Origin: Chitinophaga jiangningensis | GTDB taxonomy: Bacteria > Bacteroidota > Bacteroidia > Chitinophagales > Chitinophagaceae | Assembly (NCBI RefSeq): GCF_900142605.1 | Contig: NZ_FRBL01000004.1 | Coordinates: 496,001-560,000, forward strand | Direction: 5' to 3' | Length of the DNA stretch: 64,000 bases | Shown: positions 1 to 8,205 of the stretch, in pieces | Layout: each line of letters begins with the position of its first letter | Position numbering within the stretch: the stretch's first letter is position 1 | Program-made: the position numbers and the translations under genes | Notes under the pieces: generated by a model | The model's database searches: none | The model's input: only the letters and a program-made list of their open reading frames with translations | What the model was told of the DNA's origin: nothing

Positions 1-1276
1 ATATGGCGCCAGCAAGGGCCAGCGACAGCATGATCCAGCGCTCGGTACGGCTGGCCTGTAACACCAGGTTATCCGCACAGGCCAGGATAAACAGCAGCCA
101 CATACCTACCCAGAACACCATCCAGTAGCGCGTAATATAGCTGGCAAACAAAATGGTGAGGCATACGGATGTACTAACCCAAATGATAGCACTGAAAATA
201 AACGGCGGATTAGGAAAGATGAACTGGAAAATACTAAGCACAACAATCCAGGCCGACACAACCGGCATCTTAAGCACCAGGTAATTTTTCTGATCTTCCG
301 GTGGAATATGTCCGTTCCTGACTTTGTTTCTTAAGGAACGCAGGAAGATAACCGCAAACCCCAGCAGTAATACAATTACCACCAAAAGGGTCGCATTATT
401 CCGCAGATAAAAGCTGAGGATCAGTTGTTCTTTTTTCCAGGACTCTGACAGTATTTCCCGGAAAGGCCTGGCATTAAGTGGTGCATTGTTCAGGTAGTTA
501 ACTTCCTGTGTGAAAGTATTTGCAGACAACTGCCGCTCATACTGATCTATTTGTTCCAGGGCGGATTGCAGCTGGTATACCAGCAGGTCAGCACGCATTT
601 TACAGAGCCCTATATGCTTCAATGCAGCCGTGAGCGTACTGTCGATCGGATGCACCTCGGTGGCCGCCACTACCAGCTGCTGCATATACCCCATAAACTC
701 AGCAGAATCTTTCGAAAACATATACAGGCGGGAATCAGCACCCAGGCTGTCAAAATTATTCCGGTAAGTAACCAGTTTGCTCTTGATCTGGGCGGCTTGT
801 TGATTCCTTTTCTGGGCGCGACTCAATAGCTCATGCAACAGTTTATAGGAGGTAGTCAGGTTTCGTTCGGTTTGTATCGACCCCTGATTTATTAGAATAC
901 CGTCAACGGCTATATTATATTTAGCACGCAGGTCTTTTAATTCCCGGTTGATGCCGTTGGTGTCGATGCCGGCTTTGAGGAAATCGCGGGTGCTGCGGAT
1001 ATTTTTCAGCAGCGCCTCTAACAATGCATCCTGTTGTACAGATACCTGGTGGGTTTTATACGTTTCCACACTGGTAACAGCTTCTTTTTGCAGGACCTTG
1101 CGGAGGGTATCAAGCACATTGATGGTAGTATCACGTTTTGGAGCAGCGCCACTGGCTGCTGTTCTTAGCAACAGGCAGCAAACCAGTACTAGATAAAAAG
1201 GCAGGCGCCGTAAAATTCTGAATGCCAAAATAATCGGTTTTATAGTAAAAGATACTAAATATCTACTGGTTATCAT
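1..1276 (-). CDS. Mechanosensitive ion channel-like membrane protein, N-terminal part (runs off window)
   Basis: The minus strand reads open from an ATG at 1276 to the left edge, about 425 codons without a stop, so the gene is incomplete. The start is followed by a basic stretch and a hydrophobic segment (about residues 25-45) that looks like a signal sequence or anchor. A long polar, helical, coiled-coil-like region follows (about 50-270). From about residue 285 come several hydrophobic membrane segments separated by a short basic loop. This order (exported N-terminus, helical periplasmic domain, then a cluster of membrane helices) is typical of the large MscS/MscK-type channels of Bacteroidota. 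The diagnostic MscS pore and beta domain would lie beyond the window, so the assignment is inference. An unrelated multi-pass membrane protein remains possible. Confidence 0.55.
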   Translation of the reverse strand, partial: MITSRYLVSFTIKPIILAFRILRRLPFYLVLVCCLLLRTAASGAAPKRDTTINVLDTLRKVLQKEAVTSVETYKTHQVSVQQDALLEALLKNIRSTRDFLKAGIDTNGINRELKDLRAKYNIAVDGILINQGSIQTERNLTTSYKLLHELLSRAQKRNQQAAQIKSKLVTYRNNFDSLGADSRLYMFSKDSAEFMGYMQQLVVAATEVHPIDSTLTAALKHIGLCKMRADLLVYQLQSALEQIDQYERQLSANTFTQEVNYLNNAPLNARPFREILSESWKKEQLILSFYLRNNATLLVVIVLLLGFAVIFLRSLRNKVRNGHIPPEDQKNYLVLKMPVVSAWIVVLSIFQFIFPNPPFIFSAIIWVSTSVCLTILFASYITRYWMVFWVGMWLLFILACADNLVLQASRTERWIMLSLALAGAI

Positions 1277-1455
1277 GCTGTTCAGTTGTTTTTATGTCCA
1301 TATTATTCCGGGGAGATGTCAGGGCTCCCTGGCAGGTGTTCACTGGAAAAGTTTAGTCTCCTTACACCTCATTTCCAATGCTTTATTTGCAGTAACATAT
1401 AGCCGTACCCGTTAAATACCGTTAAAACACGGTATAGCCCCGGTTGTTTTCCACA

Positions 1456-1486
1456 TTGCTAAATGTCAGGTCCCTCTTTACATTTG
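1456..1486 (+). promoter_or_regulatory. Candidate Bacteroidota-type promoter for the small gene at 1526
   Basis: A TTG at 1456-1458 is followed after 20 bp by TACATTTG (1479-1486), matching the TAnnTTTG -7 consensus of Bacteroidota primary sigma factors. The predicted transcription start near 1493 leaves a leader of about 30 bases before the ATG at 1526. Confidence 0.45.
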
Positions 1487-1525
1487 GCTTCTGAACCGAA
1501 ACTACTGTTACCAAATTACTGAGAG

Positions 1526-1732
1526 ATGAAATTTATTCTCGTTTTCCTGCTGTTTGTATCCGTACAACTGGCCTTATACTTACACCATCCGAGGTCTGTT
1601 TTCCCCGATTATAATTCGTATGTAGTTCCTTACAACAATCTGCAGGCGGCCACTGTTTCAGATTCGGAAACACAGGTTGCCCGCTTCACTGGGTCTGATC
1701 AATATTTTCCTTATCCAGCGCTTTCATATTAG
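1526..1732 (+). CDS. Small single-pass or secreted protein, unknown function
   Basis: This 68-residue protein starts with a short basic-hydrophobic segment (residues 1-19) that could be a signal peptide or membrane anchor. A polar tail rich in Tyr, Ser and Pro follows. A consensus-like promoter ends 40 bp upstream and a terminator-like hairpin follows the stop, which together make a genuine monocistronic unit plausible. No family is recognised. Composition alone cannot exclude a chance reading frame. Confidence 0.4.
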   Translation: MKFILVFLLFVSVQLALYLHHPRSVFPDYNSYVVPYNNLQAATVSDSETQVARFTGSDQYFPYPALSY

Positions 1733-1756
1733 CGCAGTATCGTTCCCCAAAGAACC

Positions 1757-1798
1757 GGGCGGTGCTCCTGTGCTCCACTAGTGGGCACCTCCCTTTTT
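1757..1798 (+). terminator. Rho-independent terminator after small gene
   Basis: Arms at 1757-1767 and 1783-1793 pair over 10 of 11 positions, with one internal mismatch, around a 15-base loop. TTTTT follows at 1794-1798. It lies between the 1526 gene and the next gene at 1850. Confidence 0.5.
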
Positions 1799-1849
1799 CG
1801 GAATGCAATTAACAAACAGAATTATACTAATCCCTAAAACTTCAAGTTA

Positions 1850-2329
1850 ATGGAACAACAATTCGAAGCCGGTAAAGAAATCAACCTCGAAGAGGCCCGC
1901 CGGATTATGGAAGCACGTAAAAGCTATTACCGTAAAATGGAGCTCGGACTGCGGATTGCCACCGGCATCCTGCACGACGAGGCAGTTACCAACTATTTTC
2001 TTAGTGACCAGAATGCGTTTAAGTTTACAAGAACTGAACTGCAGCAACTATTAGACAGCGGCGCTGATTATTTTAGCGTGGTACAAGGCGCCCATCCGGA
2101 GGCTAGCGGAAACTTCAAAATTGGTGATCCAACAGTAATGATCATTCCCTGCCTGGACCCTGTTACCAAGGATATGAACGCGGTAAGGGAAGACGGCGTT
2201 ATCCTGGAAGCCACCGGCATGAAAGATGGTACGGTACAGGCCAAAGCATTAGTGGCTGCCGGCGATCCGCCGTATGTAGGCCTGGAACATCCGCCTGCTA
2301 CCAACGTGACCCAAATTAATAATGCCTGA
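1850..2329 (+). CDS. Conserved-looking hypothetical protein
   Basis: The 159-residue product has no signal peptide or membrane segment and is probably cytoplasmic. The N-terminal half is charged and helical (Glu, Arg, Lys rich to about residue 45). The C-terminal half is richer in beta-type and Gly/Pro residues, with a segment ending GLEHPPATNV. I do not recognise a domain. Codon usage is like the neighbouring real genes. It lies 39 bp before the membrane-protein gene at 2369 on the same strand, so co-transcription with the following kinase module is possible but not shown. Confidence 0.65.
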   Translation: MEQQFEAGKEINLEEARRIMEARKSYYRKMELGLRIATGILHDEAVTNYFLSDQNAFKFTRTELQQLLDSGADYFSVVQGAHPEASGNFKIGDPTVMIIPCLDPVTKDMNAVREDGVILEATGMKDGTVQAKALVAAGDPPYVGLEHPPATNVTQINNA

Positions 2330-2368
2330 CGATGATCAGGGTATTTCGCGATAACTTCAGTATTTTGC

Positions 2369-3082
2369 ATGACTACACCCCCATTTGCGTACTATACCAA
2401 TGGCCTTATGCATCTACAGGAAGTTTTGAGCGAAATCTCCATCTGGATCGTTATATGCCCGCTACTGCTGGGTATTTATTGTTTCAGATCCACGTCGGCT
2501 GATACCAAAATAATTCTGGGGATAGTAGCCCTTGCTACTATCCCTCAGCTTATGAGAGCTTTCATCCTTAAAGGACCCATGCTGAATACAACATACAATC
2601 TGTACACTTTAGCAGAAATAGCACTTATAGGTTGGCTTTTGTACCCAAAAATTATCCACAAACACCGGCAACGGTTATTTATTATCACAACGTGTTTAGT
2701 AACGCTCTTCAATATTGGCATATTCGGCTGGAGCGGGTTATCCACCCGGTTCCTCAGCGAAGCGGTATCCGTCAACAACCTGGTATACACCGGCTGGATA
2801 CTGCTCATCATCCTCGATCAGTACGAAGTTACGGACGGGATCTCCCCCTCCCAGCCCTTCTTTTGGTACCTCACCGGGATCCTGCTGTACGCCCCCTGCA
2901 CCATGCTGGTATTTTCACTATGGCAGTATATAAAGATTCACCCGGATTCAGTTATTACCCGGCTCTGGGTGATCCAGAGTATTTTTAACATCACTATGTA
3001 TGGCCTCTTCACCATCGGAATATGGAAGGATCATCGTGCACACGCCGCCAACATAGCTCATCACCGTGAAAATGGAAAATGA
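2369..3082 (+). CDS. Multi-pass (about 7 TM) membrane protein of signalling module A
   Basis: This 237-residue protein is almost wholly hydrophobic, with about seven predicted membrane segments and a short basic, His-rich C-terminal tail. No catalytic motif is visible. Its 3' end overlaps the start of the histidine kinase gene, and the response regulator follows, so the three genes form one translationally coupled unit. A protein of similar size and topology (7534-8196, minus) sits in the same position before a second kinase/regulator pair. Both share an aromatic-Trp-x-x-Gly-x-Leu-Leu-Tyr element in a late helix. I infer a membrane sensor or partner of the kinase, but the ligand is unknown. 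Confidence 0.7.
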   Translation: MTTPPFAYYTNGLMHLQEVLSEISIWIVICPLLLGIYCFRSTSADTKIILGIVALATIPQLMRAFILKGPMLNTTYNLYTLAEIALIGWLLYPKIIHKHRQRLFIITTCLVTLFNIGIFGWSGLSTRFLSEAVSVNNLVYTGWILLIILDQYEVTDGISPSQPFFWYLTGILLYAPCTMLVFSLWQYIKIHPDSVITRLWVIQSIFNITMYGLFTIGIWKDHRAHAANIAHHRENGK

Positions 3083-3869
3083 TATCATCTTAAGCATCGT
3101 AATGGCCACCCTGCTGTTCTTGCTGCTGATCAGCTTTATCATCGCCTTCTGGATGATATACCTGCGCCGCAGAGCAGCACATCAACAGGAGAAACAACAG
3201 TTAAAATCCACCTACGACCAGGAATTACTCCGGGCTCAGCTGGAAATTAAAGAACAAACACAAAAAAACATTTCACAGGAAATACACGACAACATCGGTC
3301 AGGTACTCAGCCTGGTCAAACTCCACGTGAGTACCATGGACGCCGGCAACACCAACGATCTGCAGGAAAAAATTACCGACTCCAAGAAACTATTAACAAA
3401 AGCTATTCACGACCTCCGTAATCTCAGCCGCAGCCTTGATACGGACCTCATCACCGACAAAGGACTCTGCGCCGGTATTGGCCAGGAAGTGGAAATACTG
3501 CGCCGCACCGGCGCTTATGAAATCGATTTCCATATCGAAGGTAATCCGGTACGCGTGGAAGCCAATAAAGAGTTGATACTATTTCGTATATTTCAGGAAG
3601 TTTTAAATAATATTATCAAACACGCGCAAGCTACCTCTATCCGGATTTTGCTCGACTACCGCCCCGACCAGTGCCTCATGGAAATAGCAGATAACGGTAA
3701 AGGCATCTCCTCCAGACTGCAACAACAGGAAACAAGCGGCATAGGCCTGCGCAGCATGTATAAACGAAGCAGCCTTATCGGCGCAGCACTGCAAATCACC
3801 GATAATGTGCCCAGCGGCACCATCGTGACAGTCAACCTGCCCTACCTGCTGCCACAACAAACTATATGA
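3072..3869 (+). CDS. Sensor histidine kinase, HisKA_3 type (module A)
   Basis: The product has one N-terminal membrane helix (about residues 5-30), a basic juxtamembrane patch, a coiled-coil linker and a HisKA_3 dimerisation domain. The phosphoacceptor is His72 in SQEIHDNIGQ. A HATPase_c domain follows, with N-box-like FQEVLNNIIKHAQA and G-box-like DNGKGI and GIGLRSM. There is no extracellular sensor domain, so input probably comes through the co-encoded membrane protein. I chose the ATG at 3072; a GTG at 3066 in the same frame is possible. The gene overlaps its upstream neighbour, and its stop overlaps the regulator start by 4 bp. This is the NarX/LytS-like architecture that pairs with NarL-type regulators. 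Confidence 0.9.
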   Translation: MENDIILSIVMATLLFLLLISFIIAFWMIYLRRRAAHQQEKQQLKSTYDQELLRAQLEIKEQTQKNISQEIHDNIGQVLSLVKLHVSTMDAGNTNDLQEKITDSKKLLTKAIHDLRNLSRSLDTDLITDKGLCAGIGQEVEILRRTGAYEIDFHIEGNPVRVEANKELILFRIFQEVLNNIIKHAQATSIRILLDYRPDQCLMEIADNGKGISSRLQQQETSGIGLRSMYKRSSLIGAALQITDNVPSGTIVTVNLPYLLPQQTI

Positions 3870-4537
3870 ATAAGAAAATCAGCATAGTACTGGTAGATGA
3901 CCACGTGCTTTTCCGCAAAGGCCTGGGCACGCTTATCGCCAGTTTTGATGACTATAACCTGCTGTTCGAAGCCAATAACGGTAAGGAACTCATCAATGCA
4001 CTGTCGCCCGACAACCTGCCGGATATCATCCTGCTGGACATCAACATGCCCGAAATGGATGGTTATGAAACCTGCCTCTGGCTGAAGAAAAACTATCCTG
4101 GGGTGAAAGTACTCGCATTGTCCATGTACGACAACGAGCAATCCATCGTACGCATGTTCAAAGCCGGCGCTAAAGGCTACATCTTAAAGGACAGTGAGCC
4201 CTCCGAACTGCGCGAAGCCATGAGCTCTCTCATCCACAAAGGATTCTACTATTCGGAAATGGTGACCGGAAAACTCATCCACTCCATCAACGAAGCAGAA
4301 GAAGAAGGCAATACCACCCGGTTTGCCACCAACCTCTCCGAAAAAGAAATTACTTTCCTTAAGCTCGTATGCACAGAGCTTACCTATAAGGAAATAGCAG
4401 ACCAGATGTGCCTCAGCGCACGCACCATCGACGGCTACCGCGATAACCTGTTTGCAAAACTGCAGGTGAAAACAAGAGTGGGATTGGTGACGTATGCACT
4501 CAAACACGGGATTGTACTGCTGGATAAGTTACCATAG
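3866..4537 (+). CDS. NarL/FixJ-family response regulator (module A)
   Basis: The 223-residue protein has an N-terminal receiver domain with acidic pocket Asp11/Asp12, phospho-acceptor Asp58 (in ILLDINMPEMDG) and the conserved Lys in YILKD. A LuxR-type helix-turn-helix follows at the C-terminus (about 155-215), with the ELTYKEIADQM and SARTIDGYR helices. It overlaps the kinase gene by 4 bp (ATGA type), as expected for a cognate pair. It should activate or repress transcription when phosphorylated by the upstream kinase. The closest relative in view is the regulator at 6129-6785. The target genes are unknown. Confidence 0.93.
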   Translation: MNKKISIVLVDDHVLFRKGLGTLIASFDDYNLLFEANNGKELINALSPDNLPDIILLDINMPEMDGYETCLWLKKNYPGVKVLALSMYDNEQSIVRMFKAGAKGYILKDSEPSELREAMSSLIHKGFYYSEMVTGKLIHSINEAEEEGNTTRFATNLSEKEITFLKLVCTELTYKEIADQMCLSARTIDGYRDNLFAKLQVKTRVGLVTYALKHGIVLLDKLP

Positions 4538-4594
4538 CGGCGTTTTTTCCCGCCAGGAAGCGAAAGGGTTTTAGCCCGCGAAGAAATTAGTGGG

Positions 4595-4692
4595 CGATCT
4601 TTTTTGCTCGCAAAGCAGCAAAGCAGGTAAGCAGCAAAGACTGGTGTTTTGTTGTTTGTGAAGTAGCTAAGGCTTGTGTTTTGTTGTTTATT
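4595..4692. repeat. Dispersed intergenic repeat, copy 1 (two 32-bp units)
   Basis: A CTTTTTTGCTCGCAAAGCAGC stretch is followed by an AAGCAGGTAAGCAGC stretch. Two units containing TGTTTTGTTGTTT then begin at 4645 and 4677, exactly 32 bp apart. The same blocks occur near 55 kb: the 5' block in this orientation at about 54950, and three 32-bp units plus the block in reverse orientation at 55112-55238. It sits between the convergent genes ending at 4537 and 4786. No coding sequence is seen in the 248-bp gap. Confidence 0.75.
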
Positions 4693-4785
4693 GCAAACAT
4701 AGGTGGCATAAGTTGTCCCTGGGGGCAAAAGATTATATGCTTTGCCTCTTATGCAAACTTATGCAACATTGCGAGAACAAAAGTG

Positions 4786-5469
4786 CTATTCAAACCACAG
4801 CATAATCTCATTCCCGATTGCATCAATTAATTGCTGATCCTTCACCAGGTCCATCTTCCAACCACTTTTTGCGCAGCGGATGATGCCCAGGCTCTCATCA
4901 TTGAGCATTACCTCCGCCTGGTAACAAACGCCTTTGGTACAGGTATCTGCAATAGGCACCGCCTCCCCTTTATATTTCACGCCCTTTACCTCCAGTTGCA
5001 GCGGTATTACACTTGATTCCAACTGCGCGATAAACTGTTTCAGGAAAGCGATCAGGTGTTTGCGTTGGGTAGCTCCGGAAGTGCTCCACTTCGCTTTATC
5101 CGCCCGTTTATGTGCGATTTTAAATTTGAGGCCGGTCATGGTGGTCATGTAATCATTGGCATTTTCCTTTACCGCACTTTGATGCGCCAAAATATACCAG
5201 TGATAGGCAGTGCCTACCGGTACGCCGGAGCCCTCCGGCGCCTTTCCTGTGCGGCGCTTCATCACTTTGTAGGAAATTTCCCATAAATCGGGTGTAATCT
5301 TGGTCTCCTTCCAGTCGCCCTGGTCGTAATGCCAATGGTGGCCTCTGCCTACCTGAACGCCAGTATACTGCCGGCCTTCGAATTCCTTAACCCTGTTGTA
5401 ACTCCCGGATTTGGCAGTGGCCTTTCTCCGCTTCGTTACCGGCTTCTTCCTTGTAGTGGCAGCTTTCAT
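4786..5469 (-). CDS. Hypothetical protein with basic N-terminal tail
   Basis: The 227-residue protein begins with about 22 residues dominated by Lys, Arg and Thr, like the tails of nucleic-acid-binding proteins. A folded region with several Trp, His and Tyr residues follows (KEFEGRQYTGVQVGRGHHWH). Two Cys residues lie close together at about residues 172-178. There is no signal peptide or membrane segment. I do not recognise the family. It is a stand-alone gene, with the dispersed repeat at 4595 downstream and the GNAT gene at 5535 downstream of its own promoter region. Confidence 0.65.
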   Translation of the reverse strand: MKAATTRKKPVTKRRKATAKSGSYNRVKEFEGRQYTGVQVGRGHHWHYDQGDWKETKITPDLWEISYKVMKRRTGKAPEGSGVPVGTAYHWYILAHQSAVKENANDYMTTMTGLKFKIAHKRADKAKWSTSGATQRKHLIAFLKQFIAQLESSVIPLQLEVKGVKYKGEAVPIADTCTKGVCYQAEVMLNDESLGIIRCAKSGWKMDLVKDQQLIDAIGNEIMLWFE

Positions 5470-5534
5470 GTTTGGTATGTTTAGTACACCTAAAGGCCAA
5501 CAAAAAACAAACCATTACCATACATGGGCAACAT

Positions 5535-6092
5535 TTATAATCCCCGGTATTCATTTTTCAGTAACGCATACACGTGCATATCTCCATAAACATCGTTGTG
5601 GCGCTGCCAATCCCGCAGCTGCCCCTCCTTAACAAAGCCAAATAAGTCCAGAATGGCAGTTACGTCCGATTTCAGGTTTACTACCTCGGCCTGTATACGA
5701 TGCAGCTGCAGTTCCTGGTAGGCATAATGCAACACAGCATGCATGGCTTCTGTCAGAAACCCTTTTTTCCACCAATTGCTGGAAATATCGAAGCTGAAGG
5801 CTGCCCGGTTACTGGCATTAAATTGATGTAAGCCGATGGTACCAATCACCTGGCGGCTGCCTTTGAGAATCATGGCCCAGCGGATACCTTCCTTTTCCCT
5901 GAATGCCTTGTGAAAATGCCTGATCAACTCCATGGCTTTGCCCATGGTAGAAAAAGGCATAACATGATAAAACCTCACTACATGCGGATCTGTGAAAAGG
6001 AAGAAAATATCTTCGAGCATGTCCATCGTTACCGGCTCCAATAGCAAACGGTCCGTAGTCAACTGCGGGAAAATGTCGGGCAGTTTGTTCAT
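5535..6092 (-). CDS. GNAT acetyltransferase, RimJ/RimL-like
   Basis: The 185-residue protein opens with the LTTDRLLLEPVTMDM pattern typical of RimJ/RimL-type N-acetyltransferases. It continues with a central beta strand (VIGTIGLHQF) and an acetyl-CoA-binding region in the WWKKGFLTEAMHAVLHYA segment. The usual C-terminal motif follows (HRIQAEVVNLKSDVTAILDLFGFVKEG in outline). It likely acetylates an amino group on a protein terminus or small molecule; the substrate cannot be read from sequence. It follows the regulator at 6129 on the same strand by 36 bp and could be transcribed with signalling module B. Confidence 0.85.
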   Translation of the reverse strand: MNKLPDIFPQLTTDRLLLEPVTMDMLEDIFFLFTDPHVVRFYHVMPFSTMGKAMELIRHFHKAFREKEGIRWAMILKGSRQVIGTIGLHQFNASNRAAFSFDISSNWWKKGFLTEAMHAVLHYAYQELQLHRIQAEVVNLKSDVTAILDLFGFVKEGQLRDWQRHNDVYGDMHVYALLKNEYRGL

Positions 6093-6128
6093 ACGTGCAA
6101 TTAGTTTTTATAGTACGCTTAATATAGG

Positions 6129-6785
6129 TCAGAGCGAAATTAACTCATTCCGCAGCGCAAATAAAACTAATCCTGTCCGTGATTTTATGTTAAACCGCTG
6201 AAAAATTTCCTGGCGGTAGTTATCAATGGTATGTGGACTGAGGTTCATCTGGTCGGCAATTTCCTTGTAAGTAAGCTCTGAGCAGCATAATTGCAGGAAT
6301 TTCAGCTCATTGTTGCTTAGCTCCAGGTCTGCACCGCTGCCGGCATTACTTTGCAGGTTGCGCAGGAGTCGTAACGTTACGAGGTCATTTAAAAAGTGCC
6401 CATGTTCCCGGATGGTTTTAATGGCATTCAGCAGTTCCAGTGCTTTGGACTCCTTGAGCAGATAGCCGCCGGCGCCGCTTCGCAGCATGCGGATAATGGC
6501 TTTGTCATCTTCCCGCATGGAAAGTGCCAGCACATGGATATCCGGGTAATGCTGCCTTACCCAGGCAGTGGCGGCAAAGCCGTCCATTACCGGCATGGTG
6601 ATATCCATCAGGAGCACTTCCGGAATGGTACGTGCAGTGGAAAAACGCTGCTGCATGTCCTGGCCATCAGACGCTTCGAAAATAATATCTACCTCAGGAA
6701 ATTCAGAGAGCAGGCTTATGAGTCCCTGCCTGAACAAGGTATGGTCGTCTATAATCGCTATGGGAATTGGATTGCTCGTATTCAT
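6129..6785 (-). CDS. NarL/FixJ-family response regulator (module B)
   Basis: The 218-residue protein has a receiver domain (Asp13/Asp14 pocket, phospho-acceptor Asp61 in LLMDITMPVMDG, Lys in YLLKES) and a C-terminal LuxR-type helix-turn-helix with the same ELTYKEIADQMNLS and HTIDNYR helices as the module A regulator. It starts 2 bp after the stop of its kinase gene. Its similarity to 3866-4537 in every helix supports an origin by duplication of the whole module. Confidence 0.92.
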   Translation of the reverse strand: MNTSNPIPIAIIDDHTLFRQGLISLLSEFPEVDIIFEASDGQDMQQRFSTARTIPEVLLMDITMPVMDGFAATAWVRQHYPDIHVLALSMREDDKAIIRMLRSGAGGYLLKESKALELLNAIKTIREHGHFLNDLVTLRLLRNLQSNAGSGADLELSNNELKFLQLCCSELTYKEIADQMNLSPHTIDNYRQEIFQRFNIKSRTGLVLFALRNELISL

Positions 6786-6787
6786 GG

Positions 6788-7576
6788 TTATATATAAGGA
6801 ATTGAAATGGCGACCTGGGTACCGGCACCCGGGGCGGAGTGAATAATAGCTTCTCCCCCAATCATACCTGCCCTTTTGTGCAGGTTATGCAAACCCATAC
6901 CTTTCTGCAGCTTCAGCACCTCGTTTACATTAAAGCCAATGCCATCATCGGTGATGGAGAGTAGCAGCCGTTGGTTACTATATTCTAAATTAATATGAAT
7001 TTCCTTCGCCTGCGCGTGCCGGAAAATATTGTTGAGCGATTCCTGGAACAGGCGATACAACATCGTTTCTTTATCCTTACTACCAGGTATTTCCGGTACG
7101 TTATGATCATAGGTCACCTGGTATTGACGGGCCTTCTCCATCCATTCCAGTTCCAGTGCTATAGCAGCTACCAGGCCACGGTTGATCTGCTCTTCCCCAT
7201 GCAGCAGCCGGGCCAGCGCTCTTACTTCTTTCACGGAGCGTTTCGCAAATTCCTCCGCGGCGCCAATCTTTTCTTTCGCTTTTTCCTTGTCCTCCACATT
7301 TACAGCACTCAGCGTCATGATGGTAAGTCCCAGCAGCTGCCCAATGTTATCATGTAGATCCAGTGCGATGGTCTTCAGTGTTTGCTCCCTCACCTCCATC
7401 TGCGATTTCAGCAACTCATGTTCAAAGGCTTTTTTAAGTTCCTCCTTTTCCTCTATGTATTTCTTTTTTCGCTTGTTATACAGGGAGATATAAAATATCA
7501 GGAATAACGGGGCGATGAGAAATATAATGGTTATCAGACTAAAGAGGAAAAGGAATTCCTTTGACGATATCTGCAT
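6788..7576 (-). CDS. Sensor histidine kinase, HisKA_3 type (module B)
   Basis: From the ATG at 7576 the product is 262 residues. It has one membrane helix (about 8-32), a basic/coiled-coil linker, and a HisKA_3 domain with His75 in ALDLHDNIGQ. The HATPase_c domain shows FQESLNNIFRHAQA, a DDGIGF box and GMGLHNLHKRA. The frame is open further upstream to 7741, but that extension lies inside the preceding membrane-protein gene and is not protein-like. The chosen start overlaps that gene by 43 bp, matching the overlap seen in module A. It is paired with the regulator 2 bp downstream. Confidence 0.88.
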   Translation of the reverse strand: MQISSKEFLFLFSLITIIFLIAPLFLIFYISLYNKRKKKYIEEKEELKKAFEHELLKSQMEVREQTLKTIALDLHDNIGQLLGLTIMTLSAVNVEDKEKAKEKIGAAEEFAKRSVKEVRALARLLHGEEQINRGLVAAIALELEWMEKARQYQVTYDHNVPEIPGSKDKETMLYRLFQESLNNIFRHAQAKEIHINLEYSNQRLLLSITDDGIGFNVNEVLKLQKGMGLHNLHKRAGMIGGEAIIHSAPGAGTQVAISIPYI

Positions 7577-8196
7577 ATAAACGAGTATGACCAACAGCAA
7601 TATAACAATACATTCAGAATATTGAAAACGATGTAGCGAACCGGAAACGGTAAACTCATGATGGCGCCGGATACCAGGAAGTCGAAAAATACATTGGAGG
7701 CAGTACTGCCGAAATAGTACAGCAACGTGCCGCTCACCCACCAGAAAGGAGCATGTACACTAAGCTGCAGGTAAGCTTCATCCCGGATTACCAGCAAAAA
7801 GTAATAAAGAGAAGTGATGATAAATACCACCGACATCACAGATGCGGATATATTAGCAAACACGAACCAGCCCCGTATATACGTTTCCGTTACAAAAATC
7901 ACCCATAGGGCGGCGAGAATGATATAGTACCAGTTATTCGTTTTTACATAAGGTTTGAGATTAAAGTATAGGAAAGACCAGATAACAGTCAGTTCTATAT
8001 ACTGGTAGGCGTTGTACAGCCATGTATTACTGACGTGCAGGTGTTTACTCAGGTAAATCCCGGTCATTTCAGTGAGGCAAACAAGGGCGAGGTAGGGTAT
8101 CATGAGCCTCCAGGCAGCGGAATTGTCGCGATGCAGACAAATACACGCCACCAGGAAGCAGATAAGTTCAATGGTAGTATTAACGGTTAGCAGCAT
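7534..8196 (-). CDS. Multi-pass (about 7 TM) membrane protein of signalling module B
   Basis: The 220-residue protein is nearly all hydrophobic helices joined by short loops and ends in a short basic-Ser tail. It occupies the same place as the 2369-3082 protein: directly upstream of, and overlapping, a HisKA_3 kinase gene. Both carry W-x-x-G-x-LLY in a late helix. Like its counterpart it has no recognisable catalytic residues. I infer a membrane sensor or transducer for the kinase, which itself lacks a sensory domain. Confidence 0.68.
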   Translation of the reverse strand: MLLTVNTTIELICFLVACICLHRDNSAAWRLMIPYLALVCLTEMTGIYLSKHLHVSNTWLYNAYQYIELTVIWSFLYFNLKPYVKTNNWYYIILAALWVIFVTETYIRGWFVFANISASVMSVVFIITSLYYFLLVIRDEAYLQLSVHAPFWWVSGTLLYYFGSTASNVFFDFLVSGAIMSLPFPVRYIVFNILNVLLYCCWSYSFICRYRQRNSFSSLV

Positions 8197-8205
8197 GAAG
8201 TAGGT

